Below, in pieces: positions 8,891 through 17,301 of a stretch of 64,000 nucleotides of DNA. Below the pieces are notes generated by a model that was not told the DNA's origin, did no database searches, and worked only from the letters and a program-made list of their open reading frames with translations. The stretch covers positions 186,001-250,000 of the forward strand of contig JADJNY010000015.1 of NCBI GenBank assembly GCA_016714045.1, in the 5' to 3' direction. Position 1 is the first letter of the stretch. Each line of letters starts with the position of its first letter. Source of the DNA: Planctomycetota bacterium. Lineage in GTDB: Bacteria; Planctomycetota; UBA1135; GCA-002686595. The position numbers and the translations under genes are program-made.

Positions 8891-9571
8891 ATGACGACCA
8901 AGTCCGAGCTCCTCCCCTGCGTCGAAGTCGGCCCCAAGGGCCCCGCGAAGGCCGCCGTGATCTGGATGCACGGCCTCGGCGCGGACGGCCACGATTTCGA
9001 GCCGATCGTGCCGCAGCTCGGGCTCGACCCGCGCTCCGCCGTGCGCTTCGTGTTCCCGCACGCGCCGTCGATCCCGGTGTCGCTGAACGGCGGCTACGTG
9101 ATGCCGGCCTGGTACGACATCAAGGACGCCGACCTGAAGAACCGCCACGACGAGCAGGGCATCCGCGCGAGCGCGAAGAAGATCGAGGCCTTGATCGCGC
9201 GCGAGGTCGAGCGCGGCGTGCCGACGCGGAAGATCGTGCTCGCGGGCTTCTCGCAAGGCGGCGCGATGGCAGTGCACGTGGCGCTGCGCCACGCGCAACC
9301 GCTCGCGGGTTTGATGGCGCTGTCGACGTACCTCGTGTGCGGCGATTCGGTCGAGGCCGAGCTCTCGTCGGCGAACCGCGGGCTGCCGACGTTCTGCGCG
9401 CACGGCACGGAGGACCCGATGGTGCGCTACGAGCGCGGCGTCGCGCTGAAGCAGCGGTTGATCGCGGTCGGGTGCGACGTGACGTGGCGCGAGTACGCGA
9501 TGCCGCATGCGGTGTGCATGGAGGAGATCGCGGAGATCGGGGAGTGGTTGAGGGCGCGGCTCGCGGAGTGA
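8891..9571 (+). CDS. phospholipase/carboxylesterase family alpha/beta hydrolase
   Basis: A 226-residue serine hydrolase of the phospholipase/carboxylesterase (acyl-protein-thioesterase-like) family. Residues visible: oxyanion-hole region 'MHGLGADGHDF' (26-36), nucleophile elbow GFSQGG with S121, acid D175 in 'GTEDPMV', and base H206 in 'MPHAV'. It should hydrolyse short-chain esters or acyl-thioesters in the cytoplasm; no signal peptide. The length is normal for the family. The ATG at 8891 immediately precedes the conserved domain. The gene is divergent from the membrane-protein gene, with about 90 bp between the chosen starts. Confidence 0.93.
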   Translation: MTTKSELLPCVEVGPKGPAKAAVIWMHGLGADGHDFEPIVPQLGLDPRSAVRFVFPHAPSIPVSLNGGYVMPAWYDIKDADLKNRHDEQGIRASAKKIEALIAREVERGVPTRKIVLAGFSQGGAMAVHVALRHAQPLAGLMALSTYLVCGDSVEAELSSANRGLPTFCAHGTEDPMVRYERGVALKQRLIAVGCDVTWREYAMPHAVCMEEIAEIGEWLRARLAE

Positions 9572-9928
9572 GCGCAAGCACGCTCCATTCGTTCGCCCGC
9601 GACGCGGTAGGTCCCCGCGCGCTGCGATGGTCGATGGATCGAGGGCCGAGCGCCGTCGCGCTGGTGTGGTGACGAAGTGCTCTAGCTAGGAACTCGGCCG
9701 CTGAACCTCGTCACGATGCTGCCGAGCGGGAATTCCACCGGAGGGGGTCGAGGCTCCCCGGCGAAGAACGGGCACCGCATTCCGCATGGCCGATGCGGTA
9801 AGGCGGGGCCTCCCAAGGCGCAGGGCCCACCCGTGAGAATTCCCGCTTGGGCGAAGCGCCGGGGCTTGTTGGGACCACGGACCCGCGGGACACTCGACTC
9901 TGTCCCCTCGAACTCCCGGAGGAAGCCC
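9572..9928. other. intergenic region carrying a structured leader
   Basis: 357 bp between the esterase stop and the beta-helix gene start. The first 150 bp show nothing I can support. The second half (9722-9850) is an elaborate set of nested inverted repeats, annotated separately, followed by about 70 bp to the ribosome-binding site 'ggagg' (9918-9922) of the downstream gene. Confidence 0.6.
9722..9850 (+). ncRNA. candidate structured 5' leader RNA (riboswitch-like)
   Basis: Three nested helices can be drawn. P1 is 14 bp, pairing 9722-9735 with 9837-9850, including one G-U; its inner 10 bp (gcgggaattc / gaattcccgc) are perfect. P2 pairs 9750-9753 with 9809-9812 and, after a 2-nt bulge, 9756-9760 with 9804-9808. 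P3 is a 6-bp hairpin (ccgcat / atgcgg, 9782-9787 with 9793-9798, 5-nt loop). The closed architecture, purine-rich joining segments and position 79 nt before a start codon resemble a cis-regulatory RNA. I could not match it to a known riboswitch class. An alternative is a simple transcript-stabilising structure. Confidence 0.45.
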
Positions 9929-12097
9929 ATGCGCGCTCTGCCGTCGAATTGGGTCGCCCTAGCGATCCTTCTCGCACCCTCGATTGCCTTCGCCCAATCC
10001 ACTTGGCACGTCGACGCCAGCGCGACGCCGCCCGGGCTCGGTACGATCGCGAGCCCGTATTCCGACCTCCAGTACGCGCTCGCGCAGCCCTCGACCGTCT
10101 CCGGCGACACGCTGCTCGTCGCGCCGGGGACGTACACGGGCGCGTTCGACTTCCTCGGCAAGGACGTGCTCGTGCAGAGCACCGCGGGAGCCGCAACCAC
10201 GATCCTCGACGGCGGTCTGCCGTGGCCGCCCGTCACGCCCGACTTCACCTCCGGTACTCCAGTCGTTGCGTTCCGAAACGGCGAAGGACCGGGGGCCGTG
10301 CTCGACGGATTCACGGTCCAGCACGGCCGCGGCTCGCGGACGACGACAGGACTGTCCCTCGCCCGCGGCTCGGGCGTGTTCGTCTCGGGAGCTTCGCCCA
10401 CGCTGCGCAACCTCGTCGTGCGCGAGAACCTGGGCAACCTCGGAGTGGGGATGTTCTTCGAGGGCTCGTCGTCGTCGGTCAGCGAGTGCCTGATCTCGAC
10501 GAACACGGGCAACTGCTACTGCTCCGACATCCACGGGCTCGGCATCTACTGCACGAGCGCGATCATCGTCGACGGGTGCACGATCACGGGCAACGGCCCG
10601 CTCAGCGTGGGCTTCGCGGCGAACCAGGGCGCCGGTGTGAACGCGTCAGCAGGCACGTTCACGAACTGCGTCCTCTCGAATAACCACGGCTACTGGGGCG
10701 CCGGCGCGTACTTGGGTGGGACGGCGACTCTCGTCGATTGCGTGATCTCCAACAACTGGAGCGGCAGCATCGACGGCGACCCCGGGCGCGGTGGCGGCGC
10801 TTTCGGCGGGACGCTCACGCGCTGCGTCATCGAGAACAACTACGGTGGACACGCGGGCGGCGGGACGTACCTCTCGAACCTCGTGGACTGCATCGTGCGT
10901 GGGAACTCCATGCGCAGGCCTAGCTCCTCGGCGTACACGCCCGTCGGCGGTGCCGGGTGCTTCGGTGGATCGCTTCTGCGCTGCGACGTGTACGAGAACA
11001 CCTCTGGTTGGCTGGGTCACCCGGTCTTCGCGCCCAACTCCGGCGCGGACGGCGGCGGCGTTCACAGCGCGACGGCGACGAGCTGCCGCATCCACGACAA
11101 CACGGCCTACGCGATGGGCGGAACGAACGGCGGTCTCATCGGCTTCGGCGGCGCGGGGGCTGCCTTCTCGACCCTCGTCGACTGCGACGTCTTCGACAAC
11201 GAGGTCCTGCCCATCTCGATCTCGCCCGTGCCGGCGATCTGCGGAGGCGCGGGCCTCTACGGCGGCACGGCGACGCGCTGCAGGATCTTCGGCAACACCG
11301 CGCCCAATGCGGCGGGCGCGGCCAACGCGACCCTCGTGAACTGCACGGTGACCCAGAACACGGCGACGGTCGCCGGCGGCGGAGTGGGCAGCCTCGATCT
11401 CCCGAGCGCGACGATGACGGTCCGCAACTCGATCGTGTGGGGCAACTCGGCGCCGGAGACGACGTCGCCGATCGGGACGCTCTCGATCACGTGGAGCGAC
11501 GTCGCCGGCGGCGCGCCGGGCACGGGCAACATCGCGCTCGACCCCTCGTTCCAGTCCGCGGCGAACCGCGACTTCCACCTGCTCGGCACGTCGCCCTGCA
11601 TCGACAGCGGCAACCCGGCCGAGCTCGACCCGAACGGCTCGCGCGTCGACATGGGCGCGTATCCCTTCGAGTGCGGGGCCCACAACTACTGCGTCGGCAA
11701 GGAGAACTCGCTCGGCTGCGTGCCGAGCGCCGCGTTCACGGGCACGCCCGACTTGTCGGGCCTCGACGACTTCCACGTGACGTGCGCGAACGTGCGCAAG
11801 AACACGGTCGGCCTCTTGCTCTGGTCGCGCGCGAGCGACGCGGCGCCGTTCAACAACGGGACGCTGTGCGTCGCCTCGACGATCATCCGGACGCCGGTGC
11901 AGAGCTCGGGCGGCACGGGCGTCGGTCCGAACTGCACGGGTGCGTTCGACTTCTTCTTCTCGCACGCGTACCTGAACGCGCGCGCGATCGTGCCGTTCGA
12001 GACGATCTTCGCGCAGTGGTACATGCGCGACGCCGCGCATCCCGACGGCACGGGCGTGGGGTTGTCGGACGGGGTGGCGTTCACCGTGTGTCCCTGA
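9929..12097 (+). CDS. secreted right-handed beta-helix protein with planctomycete C-terminal module
   Basis: 722 residues. A signal peptide (MRALPSNWVALAILLAPSIA, cleavage after FAQ) is followed by a DUF1565-like start ('TWHVDASATPPGLGTIASPYSDLQYAL') and a long parallel beta-helix with repeated 'LVDCVISNN', 'TRCRIFGNTAP', 'NCTVTQNTA' turns, as in polymorphic outer-membrane and pectate-lyase-like proteins. The last 130 residues form a separate Cys-containing module beginning 'YCVGKENSLGC' that also ends the 27045 gene product. It is probably surface-exposed or secreted; function unknown. The ATG at 9929 has a good ribosome-binding site, ggagg, 6 nt upstream. The gene follows the structured leader at 9722-9850. 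Confidence 0.9.
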   Translation: MRALPSNWVALAILLAPSIAFAQSTWHVDASATPPGLGTIASPYSDLQYALAQPSTVSGDTLLVAPGTYTGAFDFLGKDVLVQSTAGAATTILDGGLPWPPVTPDFTSGTPVVAFRNGEGPGAVLDGFTVQHGRGSRTTTGLSLARGSGVFVSGASPTLRNLVVRENLGNLGVGMFFEGSSSSVSECLISTNTGNCYCSDIHGLGIYCTSAIIVDGCTITGNGPLSVGFAANQGAGVNASAGTFTNCVLSNNHGYWGAGAYLGGTATLVDCVISNNWSGSIDGDPGRGGGAFGGTLTRCVIENNYGGHAGGGTYLSNLVDCIVRGNSMRRPSSSAYTPVGGAGCFGGSLLRCDVYENTSGWLGHPVFAPNSGADGGGVHSATATSCRIHDNTAYAMGGTNGGLIGFGGAGAAFSTLVDCDVFDNEVLPISISPVPAICGGAGLYGGTATRCRIFGNTAPNAAGAANATLVNCTVTQNTATVAGGGVGSLDLPSATMTVRNSIVWGNSAPETTSPIGTLSITWSDVAGGAPGTGNIALDPSFQSAANRDFHLLGTSPCIDSGNPAELDPNGSRVDMGAYPFECGAHNYCVGKENSLGCVPSAAFTGTPDLSGLDDFHVTCANVRKNTVGLLLWSRASDAAPFNNGTLCVASTIIRTPVQSSGGTGVGPNCTGAFDFFFSHAYLNARAIVPFETIFAQWYMRDAAHPDGTGVGLSDGVAFTVCP

Positions 12098-12199
12098 GCG
12101 GACCCGCGACCGCGCCGGTGGACGTTCAACTCCAGCGGCGCGTGGGTTGAAGGCTGAGTGGGTGGGTCGGTCGGATCCCCGAACGAGGGGGAGCCCTCG

Positions 12200-13354
12200 T
12201 CACATCCACGTCGCGAACTGCTGGAGGAAGTCGCGCCAGTTCGTCACGAGTACGCCTTCGAGGCGGTGCGGCTCCGCTTCCGGGGTGACGAGGAACGCCG
12301 GCACGCCTGCGTTCTCGAGCGCGAAGGAGCGCAGCCCCGCGAGGTCCGAGCGGTCGATCTTCTTCCCCGACTTGATCTCGACCGCGGCGACGAGCTTCCC
12401 GTGTTTCTCGACGAGCAGGTCGACCTCCGCGCCGTTGTTCGTGCGCCAGAAGAAGAGCCGCGCTTCGGAGCGCGCGTAGTCGAGCCTGCGCTTGCACTCG
12501 AGCACGAGCCACTGCTCGAACAGCCGCCCGCGCGTGTCCGGGTCGATCGCCGCGGTCAGCCGGTGATTGACCGCGTTCGTGACCCCCGTGTCGAACAGGT
12601 AGAAGCGCGAGTGCCCCACGAGCCGCGCGCGCACGCTCTTGCGGTACGCCTCGAGCCGGAAGCCGACGAGCGTGTCCTCGAGGATCTTGTAGTACTCGCG
12701 CACCGTGCGCTCGGCGAGCGCCGCGTCGCGTGCGACGTTCGAGGCGTTCAGGAGCTCGCCGTTCTGCGCCGCGGCCACGTCGAGGAAGCGCGCGAAGCCG
12801 CCGAGGTTGCGCACGAGCGCCTCGGCCTCGACCTCCATGCGCAGGTACGCCGCGACGTAGTCGCGCAGGAACTCGCGCGCCTCCTCCTCGGTCGAGGTCA
12901 CGGCGCGCGGCAAGGCGCCCAGGCGCAGCGCGCGCTCGAGGTCGAAGTGCTCCCCGTGCTCCTCGACGATCAGCGGATGGAGCGGGAGCACGGCGGCGCG
13001 CCCCGCGAGGAGGTTCGCGCCGCCGCGCTTCAGCTTGCGCGCGCTCGAACCGGTGAGGAGGAACCGCACCTGGTCCGACTCGATGAACGAGTGCGCCTCG
13101 TCGAGCAGCGCGGGGATGCGCTGCACCTCGTCGACGAAGATGGTGCGGACGCCGCGGCGGAGGCGCTCCTCGACCTCGCGGCGGAAGAGGCCGGGGTCCT
13201 TCGAGTACCGCAGGTACGGCTCGTTCTGCAGCAGGTCGACGGTCCACGCGTCGGCGGGGAGACGACCGCGGATCAGCGTGCTCTTCCCGGTCTGACGGGG
13301 ACCGAGGAGGAGGACGGAGCGGTTCGCGGGGAGTTGGAGGACTCGGGTGAGCAT
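12200..13354 (-). CDS. AAA_14/DUF4143 family ATPase
   Basis: A 384-residue two-domain protein. The N-terminal AAA_14 ATPase has Walker A 'LLGPRQTGKSTL' (residues 16-27), Walker B 'TIFVDEVQRIP' and sensor-1 'FLLTGSSARKL'. The C-terminal DUF4143 region includes an endonuclease-like fold signature ('FFWRTNNGAEVDLLVEKHGKLVAAVEIKSGK', an E...D...E-x-K pattern). These ATPases are common in bacteria and archaea, often as solitary accessory genes; their biochemical role is not settled. The chromosomal neighbours are unrelated. A palindrome and a possible -10 element lie just upstream. Confidence 0.92.
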   Translation of the reverse strand: MLTRVLQLPANRSVLLLGPRQTGKSTLIRGRLPADAWTVDLLQNEPYLRYSKDPGLFRREVEERLRRGVRTIFVDEVQRIPALLDEAHSFIESDQVRFLLTGSSARKLKRGGANLLAGRAAVLPLHPLIVEEHGEHFDLERALRLGALPRAVTSTEEEAREFLRDYVAAYLRMEVEAEALVRNLGGFARFLDVAAAQNGELLNASNVARDAALAERTVREYYKILEDTLVGFRLEAYRKSVRARLVGHSRFYLFDTGVTNAVNHRLTAAIDPDTRGRLFEQWLVLECKRRLDYARSEARLFFWRTNNGAEVDLLVEKHGKLVAAVEIKSGKKIDRSDLAGLRSFALENAGVPAFLVTPEAEPHRLEGVLVTNWRDFLQQFATWM

Positions 13355-13364
13355 CCCGCCGAAG

Positions 13365-13392
13365 TGTATAGCTTTTCGGCAGCGAGCTGCCG
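13365..13392 (-). promoter_or_regulatory. possible -10 element and operator palindrome upstream of the AAA_14 ATPase
   Basis: Read on the minus strand, a TATACA hexamer (13365-13370) lies 10 nt before the ATG at 13354. Immediately upstream is a perfect 7-bp inverted repeat around 2 nt (cggcagc-ga-gctgccg, 13377-13392). In this GC-rich context the AT hexamer stands out. No convincing -35 was seen. Autoregulation through the palindrome is conjecture. Confidence 0.25.
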
Positions 13393-13506
13393 GCCGGTCG
13401 CGAGCGGGATGGGCGTCGGGCCCAGGTCAGGCTGGAAAGCCTTGATCTCTAGATATTTACAGGCACGGACCAGGAGCGGTCGCGACCGAGCACGACCACG
13501 CCCCGG

Positions 13507-14758
13507 TCAGGCGCTCGCGGCCGAGAACCGCCTCAGCGCGGCCTGAACGCCGGTCCGCACCCCGTCACGACCGTCTGAGTCCCACCTCCCAAGGCGCCGC
13601 TTTCCTCCGACGCCTGGAGCTCGCCCCCGACGCGCTCTCGGGAGGGCTGCACACACCGCGAGCATTTTGACGGTCAATCTGCTCGCGACCTGTACACGCC
13701 TCGTGGAGGCACAGAGTCGTCGTCCGTGCCTGAACGTCTGCGCACGATGCGGCGGAGCGACTGGCGTCAGCGTCGCGACGGATGGGAAACGCAGGCTTCC
13801 GCTCGGACGCCCATGCGCGCGTCCTCGGTCACCGAACTCGAGCTCCTGCTCGGGCACGAGACGTGACCCCACCCTGCCCGTGCCGCGTTCGCGCAGGACG
13901 AGGCGGCTGTACTGGTTGCCGCGCGAAGCGAGACGGAGGACGAGGTCCGTCGCCAGACGGGCGAGACGCACGCCGCCGGAGAGCGGGTCGAGCTCGCCCT
14001 GCGACGCGGAGACGACCTTCCAAGGACCACCCCGCGTGAGGCGGCCGGTCCAAGTCGCGGGCAGCCCGTCGAGCTCGAGCACGGCGTTCGCGTCGGTGGT
14101 GAGCGCGGCGAAGTTCTTGAGGATGGGGAGGACGATCGCCGCGTCGACCGCGGCGGGCGGCGGCGGTCCGGAGAAGAGCGTGGCGTCGGACTCGAAGAAG
14201 ACTGAGAGCGCGTCGAGAGCTCCGCCGTCGTCGCGTACGAAGCGCGCGGAGAGGCGGGCGCCGTCGTCGAGGTGGAGCGTGTGCGGCGCGGCGGCGAGGA
14301 CGACGTCACGCCGGTCGAGCGGTCGGCGAGCGACGGCGAGGAAGAGCTCGGCCGGCCGGCCTGCCATCGGCGTCGAACTCGACGGTGCCGTCGGAGGCGG
14401 TGCTGTGGTCGGCGAGGAGGGCGCCGTCGCGGGCGAGAAGGAGTTGGGAGTTGGCGACGGGGTGGATAGAGGCGGTAAGGATCGTGAAAACGGCGCGAGA
14501 GGAAGCCTGAGCGGCGGTGGGGCGCGCGGGTGCGGAGGTGGCGTCGGGCGCGGGTATCGCGCGATCCGTCGCGGGCGCGAGCTCGGTCGGACGAGTGAGG
14601 TCGGGCCGGGCTGCGGGAGCGGAGTCCGGTGTGTCGCGACGAGCGAGCGCCGCGTCGCTTCCCTCTGGAGCGAGCCAGTTTCAAGGGTCCGCCACGACCA
14701 CGACGAGCGTCGCAAGGACGGCGAGAAGCAGGCCAGCGACGACGATCGGGCGCTTCAT
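13507..14758 (-). pseudogene. decayed export gene, carboxypeptidase-regulatory-like, with stop and frameshift
   Basis: On the minus strand an ATG at 14758 opens a typical anchor (MKRPIVVAGLLLAVLATLVV) but meets TGA at 14681-14683 after 25 codons. The same frame then continues as plausible protein ('NWLAPEGSDAALARRD', a Pro/Ala-rich linker, 'TILTASIHPVANSQLLLARDGALLADH') to 'EFDADGRPA'. There a GGCC tetranucleotide is present three times (14350-14361) and shifts the frame. With two copies the reading would pass straight into 'ELFLAVARRPLDRRDVVL' and the rest. The downstream part reads as a normal beta-rich domain to about 13830; beyond that it is less convincing, so the 3' end is uncertain. 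The 'DGTVEFDADGRPAEL' pattern resembles carboxypeptidase-regulatory-like repeats found twice elsewhere in the window. Sequencing error, phase variation or true decay are all possible. Confidence 0.6.
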
Positions 14759-15065
14759 CAAAGGAGTCCCCCAGCGCGTGGTTGTGCTTAGGGGCAGGGA
14801 GTCGAGCAGGAGTCTCTATGGCACGGTAACGCTGGCGAGAGGTAGTTGCCCGTAGTTGACTGACGGAGCGATCGATACGCTGCTGTCCTCCGAGGTGGTG
14901 CTCGCCCACTGCAACTAGAACGATGATGAGACCTCCCGCCCATCCTGGTTCATCCCGACTCCCGTACCCCGACCCTTCCGACTTGGCGGGGACGCCACGC
15001 CCAGATTGGTTAGGCGGGCCCATCTATCGATTGCCTCGACCGCCACTCCAGCCGGCCGTATTCTA
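14759..15065. other. intergenic region at the left edge of the accessory island
   Basis: Divergent intergenic DNA between the decayed minus-strand gene and the plus-strand island genes. Composition shifts here from the very GC-rich backbone to more A/T-containing sequence. The motif gttaggc (about 15009-15015) matches the GTTRRRY core of integron recombination sites, but no complete site is visible around it. No confident promoter found; the leader of the island operon must begin here or just downstream. Confidence 0.4.
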
Positions 15066-15239
15066 ATGGACATCAGTCAATTGCTTCACTCTTGTAGCCC
15101 ATCCGATGTCCGATTAGGCACACGGGCCCGCCGCGTCCGCGGTTCTTATCTAGGTTTGCCTAATACGCGTTGGGCGATAAGCGCCAACCTGGTGGAATTC
15201 CTGGAGCGGAGACTGACTATGCCAGGAGACGTTGCGTGA
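15066..15239 (+). CDS. possible small leader protein of the TIR operon
   Basis: A 57-codon frame (MDISQLLHSCSPSDVRLG..., ending ...EFLERRLTMPGDVA). Its stop overlaps the GTG start of the TIR-SLOG gene in a GTGA tetranucleotide, the same coupling style used further down the operon. The C-terminal half could form an amphipathic helix. No family recognised. It covers the inverted repeat at 15113-15164, so it may be chance reading of a structured leader. An overlapping stop-start is the only positive evidence. Confidence 0.25.
   Translation: MDISQLLHSCSPSDVRLGTRARRVRGSYLGLPNTRWAISANLVEFLERRLTMPGDVA
15113..15164 (+). promoter_or_regulatory. inverted repeat in the leader of the TIR operon
   Basis: An exact 8-bp inverted repeat (attaggca, 15113-15120; tgcctaat, 15157-15164) encloses a second hairpin, ccgcg-tc-cgcgg (15131-15142). 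It lies 72 nt before the GTG start of the first large island gene. It could be an operator, an attenuator-like RNA structure or a remnant recombination site; the sequence alone does not decide. Confidence 0.3.
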
Positions 15240-17296
15240 GCCGGACCAGCACTACCTTTCCGCTGCTCGTCCAGTTCGAGTTCCACCCTCTCTCGAAGGA
15301 GGCGGCTGCAGCAGCGGAGTACTTGCATGAGGTCTTGAACGCAGATCCGGCCGTGCCGGGGCTGCGAATCCCAACGACATTCACGACTGACGATGGCTCC
15401 GGCGAGCCGCCTGAGCCCGCCGTCGCAACCGAGGCCGATCGCGTTCTCGTGGTGCTGCTGGCGGACGACCAACTTGCCGTTGCCGCGCGCAAGCCGACGA
15501 AGAGCGGGACCACGTGGGGCGCATATGTAACCAAGCTCCGCTCGCTCACCGAGGCTGCTGGACACCGTTTCATGCCGGTGCAGCTCACTGAGAGCGCGTG
15601 GCCCATCGACAAGCGGCTCGACGACACGAACTTCCTACGAGCGTGGGCCATCGACGGAGTCGAGGAACGTCACAAGTTCATCGCGAGACGGCTCGTCCAT
15701 CTACTGATTCGTCGGCTCCGGCCCAGGCCGGACAACGAGGACGCGCCGCCGGTCACGGTCTTCCTCAGCCACACGAAGATGGATCTCGATCACGAACCGC
15801 GCGTGGTGAAGACGCTGCTCGCGCATCTCACGGCGACTCAGCCAGAGAAGACATGGTTCGACACCGGCGACATCTCGACCGGCTCGCGCTTCGCTCAGGA
15901 GATCGAGAAGGGGGTCAAGGACACCGCGCTCTTGGCAATTGTGACGGACTCCTACTCGTCGCGCTCCTGGTGCCGAAAGGAGGTGCTCCTTGCGAAGCAC
16001 CATCAACGACCATTCATCATCGTGGACGCAGTTCAAGAGAGGGAGACGCGCCGCTTTCCGTACTCCGGCAACACGCCTGTCATTCGATGGAGGGCTCCTG
16101 ACGCTCAGGCCGTCGTGGACCTTCTGCTTCGCGAAGTGCTCCGACACGCATACGCCGAAGAGAGCTTGAAGCAGCGCAAGCGAGAGGGCGACGTGCTCCT
16201 GGCGGCGGGCCCCGAGCTGGTGACAATCGTCCACCACCGGAAGGAGAAGAACCAGGCCGTGGTCCTCTACCCCGATCCGCCGCTCGGTGCCGAGGAGCTA
16301 GAGGTACTCGAGCGCACGGGAGTCCGCGTCGAGACGCCGCTGCAGCGCCACGCTCTTGCCAACGACCTGCGTCGTCGCAACCTGACCGTGGCCCTGTCCG
16401 TGTCGGGCGCCGAGGACCTTGGCCGGTACGGACTTCGTCTCGCCCACTTAGACGCAATCCTCCTCGATCTGTCTCGGTACCTGCTCGTAGCTGGAATCCG
16501 GCTTGCCTTCGGCGGTCACCTCGGCCCTGATGGCTACACGCTTCGTCTCGCGGACTTGGTGCGCGACCCGATCGTCGATCAGCTACGGGGCGCGTCCCCC
16601 AAAGGGCAGGTGCAACCCGAGCTCATCACCTACCTTCCGTGGCCCATGCTCGCGTCGGTCCGCGACGAAGCGCGACTCGGAACCCTCGTCCAGATGGTTC
16701 GCTGCGATCGACCGGCGGATATCGACGAGTCGCTGGATGCGACGTTCGTCGCCTCCCCCGACATCGAGGTCCCAGCCGACACGGCGGTTCGTCGCTTCGC
16801 GTGGTCGAGAGGGCTGACCGCCATGCGCGAACGTCAGACGAGTGAGATCCATGCACGCGTCGTCGTCGGCGGAAGGCTCGGACGCGCAGACGCTCCGTAC
16901 CGGGGACGCATGCCTGGCGTCCTCGAGGAGGCGTTGCTCGGCATTCGCGCTCAGCGCCCCGTGTTCCTGGTGGGAGCGTTTGGCGGCTGCGCCCGACTCG
17001 TCATCGACGCGCTCGACGGCATCTCGCGCGCGGAACTGACCTCGGCTTACCACCAGGCACTGCCACTCGCGCCTGACGTTAAGAAGGTCTACTTGGATCG
17101 CAATGTGAAGTGGGAGGAATTCGAGAGCATCGCCTCCGAGCTGAGAGCGTGCGGCATCTCGGGGCTCAAGAACGGGCTGTCCGTTGAGGAGAACCGTGAA
17201 CTCGCGATCTCACGCTCGGCCGAGCGCATCGTCGAGCTTGTCCTTCACGGGCTGCAGCAATGCAACCAGCCAACACCCGCTGGCGGTACGGAGTGA
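15236..17296 (+). CDS. TIR-SLOG protein, predicted NAD-linked immune effector/sensor
   Basis: 686 residues from a GTG start with the ribosome-binding site AGGAGA 7 nt upstream; a longer TTG frame lacks support. Residues 8-160 are a degenerate TIR-like or receiver-like domain ('DRVLVVLLADDQ'). Residues 173-300 are a canonical TIR domain: 'VFLSHTKMD', 'TWFDTGDISTGSRF', 'ALLAIVTDSYSSRSWCRKE', with E249 at the catalytic glutamate position for NAD cleavage. Residues 383-590 look like a SLOG (Rossmann, LOG/DprA-like) nucleotide-binding domain: 'VALSVSGAEDLGRYG', 'IRLAFGGHLGPDG', 'GRMPGVLEEAL', 'RPVFLVGAFGGC'. SLOG domains in Thoeris ThsA bind cyclic ADP-ribose isomers; here a TIR domain takes the place of SIR2. 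It leads the operon and the ThsB-like gene follows after 5 bp. Inferred role: signal-gated NAD hydrolase. Confidence 0.88.
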   Translation: MSRTSTTFPLLVQFEFHPLSKEAAAAAEYLHEVLNADPAVPGLRIPTTFTTDDGSGEPPEPAVATEADRVLVVLLADDQLAVAARKPTKSGTTWGAYVTKLRSLTEAAGHRFMPVQLTESAWPIDKRLDDTNFLRAWAIDGVEERHKFIARRLVHLLIRRLRPRPDNEDAPPVTVFLSHTKMDLDHEPRVVKTLLAHLTATQPEKTWFDTGDISTGSRFAQEIEKGVKDTALLAIVTDSYSSRSWCRKEVLLAKHHQRPFIIVDAVQERETRRFPYSGNTPVIRWRAPDAQAVVDLLLREVLRHAYAEESLKQRKREGDVLLAAGPELVTIVHHRKEKNQAVVLYPDPPLGAEELEVLERTGVRVETPLQRHALANDLRRRNLTVALSVSGAEDLGRYGLRLAHLDAILLDLSRYLLVAGIRLAFGGHLGPDGYTLRLADLVRDPIVDQLRGASPKGQVQPELITYLPWPMLASVRDEARLGTLVQMVRCDRPADIDESLDATFVASPDIEVPADTAVRRFAWSRGLTAMRERQTSEIHARVVVGGRLGRADAPYRGRMPGVLEEALLGIRAQRPVFLVGAFGGCARLVIDALDGISRAELTSAYHQALPLAPDVKKVYLDRNVKWEEFESIASELRACGISGLKNGLSVEENRELAISRSAERIVELVLHGLQQCNQPTPAGGTE

Positions 17297-17301
17297 AGAG
17301 C

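Noticed and set aside
6048..8894. A 948-codon plus-strand open frame, and similar long frames opposite other genes
   Set aside because: Composition is Arg/Ala/Glu/Gly-dominated with no domain signature. It is antisense to genes with clear motifs; long spurious frames are expected at this GC content.
4510..8937. One 1475-residue fusion protein
   Set aside because: Only the last 545 residues (rhomboid-TPR) are protein-like; the rest is Arg-rich antisense-like sequence over two genuine genes in another frame with an ATGA junction.
14681..14683. TGA read as selenocysteine or tryptophan
   Set aside because: No SECIS-like hairpin was evident after the codon and other genes here use TGA as a normal stop; a nonsense change is simpler.
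15009..15176. A complete attC site at the left edge of the island
   Set aside because: gttaggc and gttgggc match the simple core, but no RYYYAAC partner with pairing arms could be found upstream.
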